The notes under the pieces: generated by a model
Seen by the model: only the letters and a program-made list of their open reading frames with translations
Database searches by the model: none
Told to the model about the DNA's origin: nothing
Shown: one piece after another, positions 42,164-50,492 of the stretch
Layout: every line of letters begins with the position of its first letter
Numbering within the stretch: the first letter of the stretch is position 1
NCBI RefSeq assembly: GCF_024693525.1
Contig: NZ_JAILKR010000116.1
Coordinates: 1 to 64,000 of the forward strand
From: Selenomonas sp.
Lineage (GTDB): Bacteria; Bacillota_C; Negativicutes; Selenomonadales; Selenomonadaceae
DNA: 64,000 nt
Direction of reading: 5' to 3'
Program-made: the position numbers and the translations under genes

Positions 42164-42817
42164 TTACAGTTCGTCTTTCAGAACTTTAACTGCAGCACTT
42201 GCGCCCAAACGGCAACAGCCAGCATTGATATAAGCTTCCATTTCCTCGCGGGTATGAATGCCGCCAGCAGCCTTCATGCCAACATTTTCGTTGATGTGCT
42301 TCTTGAAGAGAGCGATATCCTCCAGCGTTGCACCAGCCGTGCCGAAGCCCGTGGACGTCTTGATGATGTCAGCACCGCTCTCATTGACGCATTTGCAAGC
42401 GGCGATTTTCTCTTCTTCCGTAAGGAAGCAAGTCTCAACGATGACCTTGAGCACGCGGTCACCGCAGACGCGTTTCAGGGCACGAATCTCTTCCGTAACA
42501 TAGTCCGTCTCACCAGCTTTGAGCATGCCGATGTTGATGACCATATCGATTTCTACCGCACCGTCAGCCAAAGCCTGTGCCGTCTCGGCAATCTTGGCAG
42601 CCGTATTGCAGTTACCATTCGGGAAACCTACAACCGTTGCAATCTTCAGAGCATCACCATATTTTGCCTTGATGCGCGGAATAAAGCAGGACGGAATCAT
42701 GACCGTAGCTGCCTGATACTTAACAGCCTCATCACAGATAGCCTGGATATCCTCCCAAGTAGCCGTCTGTTTCAGCAGCGTGTGGTCAACACGAGACATA
42801 ATTTCCTTTGCGTTCAT
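42164..42817 (-). CDS. deoC: Deoxyribose-phosphate aldolase
   Basis: 217 residues. It cleaves 2-deoxyribose 5-phosphate to glyceraldehyde 3-phosphate and acetaldehyde in deoxynucleoside catabolism. DHTLLKQTATWEDI at the N-terminus, KVIVETCFLTEEEK, SGADIIKTSTGFG with the Schiff-base lysine, and GMKAAGGIHTREEM are the family motifs. ATG 42817 follows a GGGGAC-type site. It has a promoter of its own downstream of the deoR-like gene. No other deo gene is in the window. Confidence 0.95.
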   Translation of the reverse strand: MNAKEIMSRVDHTLLKQTATWEDIQAICDEAVKYQAATVMIPSCFIPRIKAKYGDALKIATVVGFPNGNCNTAAKIAETAQALADGAVEIDMVINIGMLKAGETDYVTEEIRALKRVCGDRVLKVIVETCFLTEEEKIAACKCVNESGADIIKTSTGFGTAGATLEDIALFKKHINENVGMKAAGGIHTREEMEAYINAGCCRLGASAAVKVLKDEL

Positions 42818-42859
42818 TTAAAAGTCCCCTTTCTCGGTAGTGCATCCTTTACGATTCTT

Positions 42860-42912
42860 ATTATAATCCCGTTTTGAAATTTTGTAAATACACTTTTGAA
42901 ACTTTTTTCAAA
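42860..42912 (-). promoter_or_regulatory. deoC promoter with candidate DeoR operator
   Basis: On the minus strand: -35 TTTACA (42888-42883), 17-base spacer, -10 TATAAT (42865-42860). Directly upstream lies the palindrome TTTGAAA-CTTT-TTTCAAA (42895-42912), overlapping the end of the regulator gene. A further TTTTGAAAT (42873-42881) sits between -35 and -10. This arrangement suits the SorC/DeoR-type repressor encoded next door. Confidence 0.65.
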
Positions 42913-43840
42913 CCAAAGATTTTGCCGTATATTGGTCAGTGACAAACGCCGTAGCAAAACCGCCCTTAAGCGCCGCCCGGATTGCTGGCAGACGGTGTTT
43001 GCCACCGGCCAGCATAATCCGCTGAGGCTTGGCCTTCAAATCCTCTAAAGCAATGCCCACCGTACGCTCATCCACATGGGGCGCGCAGATTTCCCCCTGC
43101 TCATTGTAAAAGCGCGAACATACATCTCCCACTGCGTGTTTCTGAATAAATTTACACTCTTCATCGTTGATGTAATACCCAAGATGGAAGATAGTCGACT
43201 CCTTGCTGGCTGAACCAACGGTAAACACGGCAATATTGGCATCGCACCCTAATTGCAGGATATTCCGGATGAACTTGTCCTGGGATACAATATTTTTCAC
43301 CTCAACCGTATCAAACATCACCGGCAGTGGCAGATAATACCCCTGAGCCGAGTAAGCCTGGGTAAAGAGATCCAGAATTTCCTGCGCATAAGTGCGGTTG
43401 TTGTTGAGGCTGATCCCACCTTTGAGTTCGACGATTTTTGCATGAGGCATATTCTTGTGAGGCAGCCGTTTTGCCATCTCGTATAGGACTTCGCCCCAGC
43501 CTACCCCCACAATATCCTCATCCTTTATGATATCACTAAGATATTCGGCCGCCAGCGCACCGATTGCCTTTTTTTGCTCACTTTCTGTCTCCATGGGAGC
43601 TGCCGCTATTTTGACACAGTCCAGCCCATATTTTTCCCGCAGCCGGTCCTCCAGCGCCGTCATGCTTTCCGTCGGATCGATAATCTTGATTTCCACATAG
43701 CCCTGTTCCTTGGCATACCGCAACAGGCGGGAAACCGTGGGCCGCGACAACTGCATGGTCTCGGCAATCTTCTGCTGGCTCATATCGGATTCATAGTATA
43801 ACTTGGCTATTGCAATACTCTGTCCGTCTTTACTCTCCAT
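42908..43840 (-). CDS. deoR: SorC/DeoR-type sugar-binding transcriptional regulator
   Basis: 310 residues. The N-terminal helix-turn-helix is MSQQKIAETMQLSRPTVSRLLRYAKEQG (about 20-47). The remainder is the SorC-family sugar-phosphate-binding domain (GVGWGEVLYEMA near residue 115, LKGGISLNNN, FTVGSASKESTIFHLGY, and late RIMLAGGKHRLPAIRAAL). The gene lies immediately upstream of deoC, which makes it the likely deoxyribose-5-phosphate-responsive repressor, like DeoR of B. subtilis. ATG 43840 follows AGAGGAG. The ligand is inferred from the neighbour. Confidence 0.85.
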   Translation of the reverse strand: MESKDGQSIAIAKLYYESDMSQQKIAETMQLSRPTVSRLLRYAKEQGYVEIKIIDPTESMTALEDRLREKYGLDCVKIAAAPMETESEQKKAIGALAAEYLSDIIKDEDIVGVGWGEVLYEMAKRLPHKNMPHAKIVELKGGISLNNNRTYAQEILDLFTQAYSAQGYYLPLPVMFDTVEVKNIVSQDKFIRNILQLGCDANIAVFTVGSASKESTIFHLGYYINDEECKFIQKHAVGDVCSRFYNEQGEICAPHVDERTVGIALEDLKAKPQRIMLAGGKHRLPAIRAALKGGFATAFVTDQYTAKSLV

Positions 43841-43882
43841 CCGTTACTCCTCTCAAGCTATACTATCCCCCATTGTATTTCT

Positions 43883-44593
43883 TTATTTTCCCGTATACCG
43901 GTACACTTCAGTCCAATTGCGTCCATAAGCGCTGTAATAGTCGATTTCCCCGCCTTGGTCGCCAGTGCGCCAGCTGCCACCACGCGGGTTATTCACGCCA
44001 CGGGCTTCAACGGTCTTGCCATTGCCGATATAAATGGCCACATGAGCATCCGGCTTGCAGAGAATATCCCCTCGTTTGAGATTGTCTTTTACTGCCGCCC
44101 ACGAATAGCGCGTAAAGCCGCCAATTCGCTGCATGTCCGGCCAAATCGTATCGGCATCGCCGGTTTCCTGTTGGCCATTATACAAACGGTAAAAATCCGG
44201 ATTCTTCTGCCAAGCAGCGATAATAGGAAAACCCGCATGATCCAGCGCATGATAAACCAGGGACGAACAATCATAGTCCGGGCCCTCCCGCGATCCCGTA
44301 TAGGGGCAGCTTGCCGTAGCATTTTCTGCCCCCTGGGAATAGCCATGACGCGGGTCATCCGCAATGGACATCGCCCACTGCACAGCCTTCTCCATATCCG
44401 GCTGCTGGCTGGCAGCCTCTGCCCTTGGCACCTTTATCATGTTCTTGCCAGCTTCTGCTTCGGCCTGCACAATCTTGACGCTTTTTTGCAAGACCTGGTC
44501 CGCCGCCTGTTCCTGCACAGCAAAGATTCCACTCATCGCAATACCGGCCGCCCCCAAAAACAGAGCGCCCAATCCGTACCATCTATTTTTCAT
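43883..44593 (-). CDS. Exported NlpC/P60-like peptidoglycan hydrolase
   Basis: 236 residues. An N-terminal hydrophobic anchor or signal (WYGLGALFLGAAGIAMSG) precedes an NlpC/P60-type domain. The catalytic Cys is in DYDCSSLVYHAL (about residues 108-119) and the His in DAHVAIYIGNGKTVEA (about 185-200). Such enzymes cut peptide cross-links in peptidoglycan. Between them, YNGQQETGDADTIWPDM is unassigned. There is a TATAAT on the minus strand about 45 bases upstream. It lies 42 bases ahead of the deoR-like gene. No link to nitrogen metabolism is apparent. Confidence 0.85.
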   Translation of the reverse strand: MKNRWYGLGALFLGAAGIAMSGIFAVQEQAADQVLQKSVKIVQAEAEAGKNMIKVPRAEAASQQPDMEKAVQWAMSIADDPRHGYSQGAENATASCPYTGSREGPDYDCSSLVYHALDHAGFPIIAAWQKNPDFYRLYNGQQETGDADTIWPDMQRIGGFTRYSWAAVKDNLKRGDILCKPDAHVAIYIGNGKTVEARGVNNPRGGSWRTGDQGGEIDYYSAYGRNWTEVYRYTGK

Positions 44594-44675
44594 ATCTATC
44601 CCTCACTTCCTGATGAAATCTTTTTACCTATTCCTATATTATATCATATTTCCCTGAAACCTTTCCCAAAACAAA

Positions 44676-44709
44676 AGCTGTGAAGCATTACAGTGAATAC
44701 TTCACAGCT
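44676..44709 (-). terminator. Intrinsic terminator of nrfHA
   Basis: AGCTGTGAAG (44676-44685) / CTTCACAGCT (44700-44709); the minus strand continues TTTTGTTTTG. It lies 15 bases after the nrfA stop. Confidence 0.85.
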
Positions 44710-44723
44710 CTTATTTCTCTATA

Positions 44724-46013
44724 TTATAAACTTCCCTTTACCACTGCATTTACCTGAGCAATTGCAGTATGTGCCTTATCAATCGAAAGGCCTAGGACAC
44801 GCAGCTGTTTGTCTGGGTTGTGGAATCCCATACTGCTCTCGGCAGCGACAAAATCCCAATACCACTGAGCTTCACGCAACGTTTGGCGTGCTTCTGCCAA
44901 CTGCTCATCCGTTGCGCCGGCATCCATAGCGGCCTTGACCGTTTGATGTGCCTTCGCTACCGTCTGGCCAGCAATACGCTGGAGACGGAACGTGTTATCG
45001 CCAATCGTCTTGACGCGCTTGGTCAGCGTCTCTGCACTTTCCTGATGGCATTTCTGGCAAGATTCCTGCGCGGTCAAGAGCGGATTCGTCATCCAATGCA
45101 ACGTGTATTTTTGCCCATCTTTACGCATATACGGCATATGGCAGTCAACGCAGGTAACGCCATTCATCGCGTGGATCGAATCCTGCCAGGTCTCATAATC
45201 CGGATGCTGGGCCTTTAGCATCGGCGTCTTGGAATCCGCATGAATCCAATCCTGCTTGAAGCCGCCAGCATGACCATCCTGGTAATACTGATAAATCTCT
45301 TCGGCATCGAACCCATTATCCCATGGCTCGACGACACGGCCGTCTTCTTTGGCGAAATAATATTCGTTATGGCACTGACCACAGACATACGCACGCATCT
45401 CATTATGCGAAGCTTTGCTGATATCTACGCCACGGCGAGCCATAGCTTCGACAAATCCCTGCTGATAAACGCGCAGATCCATTGTCTCAGGATCATGGCA
45501 GGTCGAGCAGCCAAACCACTCATCATCCTTGATGGGCGCGGCAATCTCATCAAAGGGCTTCGTCGCGAAATCCCAGCCGCTTTCCTTGAAGTAAACATCA
45601 TACATGTAAGAGCTCTTGCAGACGATACAGGAACCCTTCTGTCCTGGGCGGCGCTTCGACTCGAGAATGTCGATACCAGCATAGGTATGGCCGCGATCAT
45701 CATCATATTGAATCGCAAACTTATATCCCTTGAAGTTCTCGAGTGCCTCCGGCTGTTCCTTCAGATGATCCACCTTATCCGAGCCGCCATAACCGGTCGG
45801 CGAAGGATGCATCTCATTGTTCTTCATGAACGACTCGTATTCGAGCGGATAGGCATTCTTATATCCATCCCTTGTCAATTGCTGATCTTTCGGAATCTTA
45901 GCGAGCTTTACGCTGTCATCATTGGGTGCCGCACCGATGCGAACCACCACAAAGCCAAAGAATACAAGACAAACAGCTGCGATTCCCGCTAATATTTTCT
46001 GTAGCTTACTCAA
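44724..46013 (-). CDS. nrfA: Ammonia-forming cytochrome c nitrite reductase NrfA
   Basis: 429 residues with an N-terminal signal/anchor (ILAGIAAVCLVFFGFVVVRIG). NrfA reduces nitrite to ammonium with six electrons outside the membrane. Five haem sites are visible: CIVCK (the active-site haem with Lys ligand), CSTCH, CGQCH, CVDCH and CQKCH. AQHPDYETW and HAMNGVTCVDCH match the catalytic surroundings. The start is TTG 46013 inside the end of nrfH, with GGGGGGATAAAAG ahead, so translation is probably coupled (8-base overlap). It depends on the ccm genes further along for haem attachment. Confidence 0.95.
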   Translation of the reverse strand: MSKLQKILAGIAAVCLVFFGFVVVRIGAAPNDDSVKLAKIPKDQQLTRDGYKNAYPLEYESFMKNNEMHPSPTGYGGSDKVDHLKEQPEALENFKGYKFAIQYDDDRGHTYAGIDILESKRRPGQKGSCIVCKSSYMYDVYFKESGWDFATKPFDEIAAPIKDDEWFGCSTCHDPETMDLRVYQQGFVEAMARRGVDISKASHNEMRAYVCGQCHNEYYFAKEDGRVVEPWDNGFDAEEIYQYYQDGHAGGFKQDWIHADSKTPMLKAQHPDYETWQDSIHAMNGVTCVDCHMPYMRKDGQKYTLHWMTNPLLTAQESCQKCHQESAETLTKRVKTIGDNTFRLQRIAGQTVAKAHQTVKAAMDAGATDEQLAEARQTLREAQWYWDFVAAESSMGFHNPDKQLRVLGLSIDKAHTAIAQVNAVVKGSL

Positions 46014-46494
46014 CTTTTATCCCCCCTTCGAGATGGTTCGCGCCATGAGCGATACTGCTATGGCATTTCAGGCAGTCAGCACCAGTGTCGAGGTCAACAC
46101 CGATCTGCGCATGAACATTCTTCATGGTATTCTCGTGACAGCGCAAGCAATTCGCATTGACCGTCTTCTTGGCATCCGCCGACAACTTGATGTGAGCCGG
46201 ATAATCCCGCATCACCTCATGATAGGTATCTAACATGCCGGTTCTCCCCTTCTCCATCATGTAGATAGCCATGTTATCATGCGGCAAATGACAATCTGTA
46301 CACTCAAGCTTGCTATGCGTTGACTCAGCAAACGTCCACGCTTCCATTTTCATTGCATGACAAGTACCGCAAAATTCCGGGCTGCCCGAAAACGACATCA
46401 TTGCCGCGCTAAATCCGCAAACTGCAATACCAAGGACGAATCCCCCCGCCAGACATGCTAATGTATGCTTCTGAATAAGCTGTTTGAAATCCAC
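46006..46494 (-). CDS. nrfH: Cytochrome c nitrite reductase small subunit NrfH
   Basis: 162-residue NapC/NirT-family membrane-anchored tetrahaem cytochrome that takes electrons from menaquinol to NrfA. One membrane helix (ACLAGGFVLGIAVCGFSAAMM) is followed by four haem sites: CGTCHAM (the CxxCHxM first haem of NrfH), CTDCH, CLRCH and CLKCH. ATG 46494 follows GAGGGG. First gene of the nrfHA operon. The promoter carries the GTTGC-N4-GCAAC operator shared with the regulator-ccm operon. Confidence 0.94.
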   Translation of the reverse strand: MDFKQLIQKHTLACLAGGFVLGIAVCGFSAAMMSFSGSPEFCGTCHAMKMEAWTFAESTHSKLECTDCHLPHDNMAIYMMEKGRTGMLDTYHEVMRDYPAHIKLSADAKKTVNANCLRCHENTMKNVHAQIGVDLDTGADCLKCHSSIAHGANHLEGGIKVE

Positions 46495-46524
46495 TTCCGC
46501 TCCCCTCCTCTCACTTCTACGCCC

Positions 46525-46567
46525 ATTATAGCATTTGTCAAAACGATGTGATGTTGCTCACGCAACC
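46525..46567 (-). promoter_or_regulatory. nrfHA promoter with GTTGC-N4-GCAAC operator
   Basis: GTTGC-TCAC-GCAAC (46553-46566, centre 46559.5) lies exactly 29.5 bases before a perfect -10 TATAAT (46530-46525) on the minus strand. No -35 is seen. Same arms and same spacing as before the Crp-type gene of the ccm operon. Confidence 0.75.
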
Positions 46568-46590
46568 ATTTTCAGAATTTTTTACACAAA

Positions 46591-46626
46591 AAAATTTCCG
46601 CTGACTTTATTCCAAAATCAGCGGAA
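46591..46626 (-). terminator. Intrinsic terminator of the ccm operon
   Basis: TTCCGCTGA (46596-46604) / TCAGCGGAA (46618-46626); the minus strand continues ATTTTTTTG. It separates ccmF from the nrfHA promoter. Confidence 0.88.
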
Positions 46627-46658
46627 TTCCTTTAAGGATTCAATGGGTTCGTAATATT

Positions 46659-48758
46659 TTATCGTTTAGAAGCTAATAAAGTACCGACACACACCAATAT
46701 ACTGCCCAGCCACAACAACCAAATGAATGGTTTCACGCTGATGCTGGCGGTAATGGCTTGTTGTGTTTCTGTCTCAAGTGAAGGCAGGATTTCCAGCCGC
46801 ACCTGCTTTTGGTCTGCCGATACCCCGGTTAACCGCAAGCGTTTTTTTCCGTCAAAGACATCAACCGGTTGGGACGTTCCCCCATCTGACGTAGCCTGTA
46901 TCGTCGGTTCGACACGTTCGATCGTATCGCCATCAGTCACGGCGATAACCGCTTTGACAAGCATCTTGCCACCACCCTGTTCCTCGAGCGTCACACCTTC
47001 AAACCGATAGGCAAAGAGATCATCCATATCCATACGGCCATGTTTCAGGATAAGTTCCTGCCTGCCACTATCCTTCGGTGGCGTCGGCGCAATGTAGATA
47101 TCGCCACTAATCATCTTGTCGATGGCTGGCTCGCGAGCCGCATCTTCGCCGTTGGCATGAAGTTTCGTCAAAGCGCGCACCTCACGGCCATCAACGGTAT
47201 AGATGTAGTATTTCGCCCGCATATCACCAGCAAACTCTTGCCCCTTGAAGACAATTTCATGACCATAGAGGGTAACTGGCTCACCAACTGCCAGCTCTTG
47301 CGAAGTCGTCTTACTGCCGCTGCCAGACAAGACAATGGCCAGCAGCGCCAGCCCCAAGCCAGCATGCGCAATCATGCCGCCCAAACCGATTGCCTGCTTG
47401 CGCCAGCTCCAAACGGATGCAGCAACGCCCATAAGGGCTGCGCCGGCCAGCAAAAGCGGCATAATCTGCTGGATTCCCATCAACCAGGCCAGTGCAGCGC
47501 CCAAAAGGAAAAAGACGCCCAACGGTTTCAGCGGTGCCGCTTTTTGACCGACTCCATAGCGCTGCAGGCTTGCACCAGCGAGGCAAAGCATCAGGACAAT
47601 CGCCAGCGGCAGCGTCGTGCGGACGTAAAAATCCGTATCCACAGCAGCCGGCTTGCCCAAAAGCTGTGTAAGAAGTGGCATCGACATGCCAAGGAAGATG
47701 ACGGCCGCGATAAAGACCAGCAGCAAGGCCCCCAGCAACACCAGAAATTCACGGCTGTCATAGGCAGGATACATCTCCCCCTGTGGCAGTTTGCCTGCCC
47801 GGACGGTCAACAGCAGCAAACCGCCGACAAGGACCAGCGCATTGACGACCGCAATCGTCATGCCGATGCTCGTGCCGCTGAATGAATGTACCGAAAAATC
47901 CCCCAGAATGCCGCTGCGCGTCAAAAAGGTGCCATAAAGGACCAGCGAAAAGGCAAAAATCGCCGCCAGATGTACCATCGACAGTGCCGCAGCCCGCACG
48001 CGGGCCACGCGCAGCACATGGATGAAGATACCAGCCACCAGCCAGGGAACGAGCGACGAATTCTCAACGGGATCCCAGCCCCAAAAGCCGCCCCATCCCA
48101 GGACCTTATAGGCCCAATAACCACCGATGAAGATCCCGGCACCGAGGAAAGCCCATGCTGCCAGCGCCCATCGGCGCGCCGTCTCCAGCCAGGCTTTTGT
48201 CGGCTGCCCTTCGATAAGAGCCGCTGCCGAGCAGGCAAATGGCACCGCCAAAAGCGCGTAGCCAAGGAAGATAATCGGCGGATGGATAGCCATCCACGGG
48301 TCCTGCAGCAACGGATTCAGTCCGACGCCATTTTCGACCGCAACCTCCTGCAGCAAAAACGGACTCTTGGCCAGCACGAGAATAGTCAAAAGCGTCTGCA
48401 AGACCATATACACGCACATGCCGACAGCGGACAAACGCTGACGATGACTCAGGACAACACCAGCCGCCGCATGGAACAGCAGCCAGAGCAAAAACGAGCC
48501 CTGCTGACCAGCCCAAAAGGCCGAGAACTTATACATCACCGGCAATTCCGCCGACGAATAGTTTGCCACATAGGCGATTTCAAAGTGATTGCCAAAAATC
48601 AAGACCAGCAAATAAATGCTGGCGCAAAGCGTACCGGCAAACGACAAAATCGTTAGCCAGCGGCCATAATGCTCCATGTGCTCCGTACGCACTGCATAAC
48701 AAAGAAGGGCACATAAGGCCAACGCCAGCGTAATCGCTAAAAATATCGTACCAACCAA
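46659..48758 (-). CDS. ccmF: Cytochrome c haem lyase subunit CcmF
   Basis: 699-residue polytopic membrane protein of the haem-handling family. The tryptophan-rich WWD segment, WGGFWGWDPVENSSLVPWL, lies near residue 215. Conserved histidines flank it (WMAIHPPIIFLGY and SMVHLAAIFAF), and a large C-terminal external domain precedes the last helix. CcmF transfers haem from CcmE to apocytochromes. The start is TTG 48758, with AAGGAGG 9 bases upstream and 17 bases after the ccmE stop; an earlier in-frame start overlaps ccmE. Last gene of the ccm operon. No ccmH or ccmG follows. Confidence 0.92.
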   Translation of the reverse strand: MVGTIFLAITLALALCALLCYAVRTEHMEHYGRWLTILSFAGTLCASIYLLVLIFGNHFEIAYVANYSSAELPVMYKFSAFWAGQQGSFLLWLLFHAAAGVVLSHRQRLSAVGMCVYMVLQTLLTILVLAKSPFLLQEVAVENGVGLNPLLQDPWMAIHPPIIFLGYALLAVPFACSAAALIEGQPTKAWLETARRWALAAWAFLGAGIFIGGYWAYKVLGWGGFWGWDPVENSSLVPWLVAGIFIHVLRVARVRAAALSMVHLAAIFAFSLVLYGTFLTRSGILGDFSVHSFSGTSIGMTIAVVNALVLVGGLLLLTVRAGKLPQGEMYPAYDSREFLVLLGALLLVFIAAVIFLGMSMPLLTQLLGKPAAVDTDFYVRTTLPLAIVLMLCLAGASLQRYGVGQKAAPLKPLGVFFLLGAALAWLMGIQQIMPLLLAGAALMGVAASVWSWRKQAIGLGGMIAHAGLGLALLAIVLSGSGSKTTSQELAVGEPVTLYGHEIVFKGQEFAGDMRAKYYIYTVDGREVRALTKLHANGEDAAREPAIDKMISGDIYIAPTPPKDSGRQELILKHGRMDMDDLFAYRFEGVTLEEQGGGKMLVKAVIAVTDGDTIERVEPTIQATSDGGTSQPVDVFDGKKRLRLTGVSADQKQVRLEILPSLETETQQAITASISVKPFIWLLWLGSILVCVGTLLASKR

Positions 48759-48775
48759 AAGAAGAAGCCTCCTTT

Positions 48776-49141
48776 TTATTTCTGCTGCTCGTATTTCGAC
48801 GGGCACTTGATGAGCAGTTTATCGGACTGGAACGCACCATCCCGATACTTGCCCACGGCGACAATATGATGGGCTTCATCAAATTGATCCGGCTTTGTCC
48901 CATGATAACGCACGAGCATATTTTCCCCCGTGTCCTCATCGAGCAGCGTGAACACAAAGTATTCGCCTTCCATATGCGGAGCCTCAGCTTTTTTGTCCAA
49001 CAGCCCCTTGACCTGGACGCTGCTCGTTGCCGTCCGCGCCTCAGCAATGCCGACATACGGCGTGACCGAATCGACGAAGCTATACCCCGCATAGCCGATA
49101 AACGCCAGAATCAGTATTCCCAGCAATATTTTCCGGTTCAT
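48776..49141 (-). CDS. ccmE: Haem chaperone CcmE, cysteine (CxxxY) variant
   Basis: 121 residues. A signal anchor (ILLGILILAFIGYAGYSFV) precedes the CcmE OB-fold (VQVKGLLDKK, EYFVFTLLDEDTGENMLVRYHGTKPDQFDEAHHIVAVGKY, then DKLLIKCPSKYE). The residue that binds haem covalently is normally His in HxxxY; here it is Cys113 in C-P-S-K-Y117. This is the CxxxY form known from sulfate reducers and archaea that use a reduced System I. Starts at ATG 49141, overlapping the ccmC stop as ATGA. Confidence 0.92.
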   Translation of the reverse strand: MNRKILLGILILAFIGYAGYSFVDSVTPYVGIAEARTATSSVQVKGLLDKKAEAPHMEGEYFVFTLLDEDTGENMLVRYHGTKPDQFDEAHHIVAVGKYRDGAFQSDKLLIKCPSKYEQQK

Positions 49142-49788
49142 GATAACGCCTCCTTATCCCCACGGCCAACGCTCCGCCATACCAGCCAAACATAGAGCAG
49201 TGTTGCATCGATAAGCCCTGCCAACAGCGTCCCCAGCATTACCGGGTCCATATCGAGCGAACCACTGCCGTTGATGACTGGCGATGGATGCAGCGAAAAA
49301 TACAGCCGCGGAATGATGAACACCAGGAATGGTACCGTCAGAAACGAAAACAACGCATAAACTGCTGTCACCCGCGCCCGCCGCCGTGGCTCAGGCATTG
49401 CCGCCCGCAGCGTCAAGTAGGCCCCGTAAATCAGCAGCAATACGAAAATTGTCGTCTGCCGTGGATCCCAGTTCCAATAAGCGCCCCAGGTCAGCTTGGA
49501 AAAGATAGCACCACTGAGCGTTGCCAGCACGACAAATACCAAGCCCAGCTTGGCTGACACCGCACTCAGACGATCCGCTTCCATCTCCTGCCGCCGTAAA
49601 TACCTTGCGCCCCACCAGGCACTCATAAGGAATGCCAGCACCGATACCCACGCCATGGGAATGTGGAAAAATGCGATGCGCACATAGTCTCCCAGCCCCT
49701 GCGCCGGTGGTACCACAAAGAAAACCAGATATATCAGCACTGCCGTAAGCACGCCAATCAGCCACGGCAGGATTCTAGCCTGTATCAC
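49138..49788 (-). CDS. ccmC: Haem transporter/haem-handling protein CcmC
   Basis: 216 residues with six membrane segments. The WWD motif WGAYWNWDPRQTTIFVLLLIY is near residue 115, with FFHIPMAWVS before it and SLHPSPVINGSG after it, whose histidines ligate haem. CcmC loads haem onto CcmE. The start is GTG 49788, with GGGGAGG 6 bases upstream; a TTG at 49824 overlaps the ccmB stop but has no such site. In the ccm operon between ccmB and ccmE. No ccmD reading frame was recognised. Confidence 0.92.
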   Translation of the reverse strand: MIQARILPWLIGVLTAVLIYLVFFVVPPAQGLGDYVRIAFFHIPMAWVSVLAFLMSAWWGARYLRRQEMEADRLSAVSAKLGLVFVVLATLSGAIFSKLTWGAYWNWDPRQTTIFVLLLIYGAYLTLRAAMPEPRRRARVTAVYALFSFLTVPFLVFIIPRLYFSLHPSPVINGSGSLDMDPVMLGTLLAGLIDATLLYVWLVWRSVGRGDKEALS

Positions 49789-49820
49789 TTTTATCCTCCC
49801 CATATCATACAATCCGCTAG

Positions 49821-50492
49821 TCAATCCTCATACCAAAGATAATCAAATAAAATCGACGCCCCGACGAGCAGAATAAAATCATAAAGTGCCATGCCACCAA
49901 GATACGAAACCGTAACTGCTCCCCCACCGAAGGCCCCTGCCGTCAGCGATATCGCCGGCAAAAACACGGGCAGGATAATTGGCAGCATCAATATCGAAAA
50001 TAAGCCGCTATGGACACTAGCCCCGGTAGTCAGCGCCGCAATCAGCGTTCCCGCCGCCGCTATGCCAAAACAGCCCAGCAGCACAGTTCCCAGCAATACC
50101 AGCGGTGCGGCCACCGCCACATCCATCAACACCAGGAACAACGGGGTTATAAACAAAGCCAGCAGTACCAGCAGGAATAAGGTATAGAGCATCTTTCCCA
50201 AGAGCACCGCCTGCGCAGGGCCAAAAATATGTAAAGTAAGCAACGTTCCTGCGGTATCCTCATCGGCAAACACGCGGTCAGCGCCAGCCATCGCTGCAAA
50301 AAACAAGCTGACCCACAAAAGGGCCGCCAGCAGGCGCGGCTCTACCGCGCCCCCCTGCATCGCCATGCTGACACAGGCCAGCGTCGTAAGCGCGAACATG
50401 AACATCGCCGCCCATGCCGCTTTGAACCGCATTCCTATGGTAAGTTCCTTGCAGAATACGAGCTTAATGCCCCGCCAGATGGATTGCTGCAT
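49821..50492 (-). CDS. ccmB: Cytochrome c maturation ABC permease CcmB
   Basis: 223-residue membrane protein with six hydrophobic segments. Family stretches: VFCKELTIGMRFKAAWAAM near the N-terminus, FADEDTAGTLLTL near residue 75, and PVFLPAISLTAGAF near 165. With CcmA it forms the ABC transporter that releases holo-CcmE. ATG 50492 has AGGAGG 9 bases upstream and overlaps ccmA by 29 bases; a longer frame within ccmA is not used. Confidence 0.88.
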   Translation of the reverse strand: MQQSIWRGIKLVFCKELTIGMRFKAAWAAMFMFALTTLACVSMAMQGGAVEPRLLAALLWVSLFFAAMAGADRVFADEDTAGTLLTLHIFGPAQAVLLGKMLYTLFLLVLLALFITPLFLVLMDVAVAAPLVLLGTVLLGCFGIAAAGTLIAALTTGASVHSGLFSILMLPIILPVFLPAISLTAGAFGGGAVTVSYLGGMALYDFILLVGASILFDYLWYED

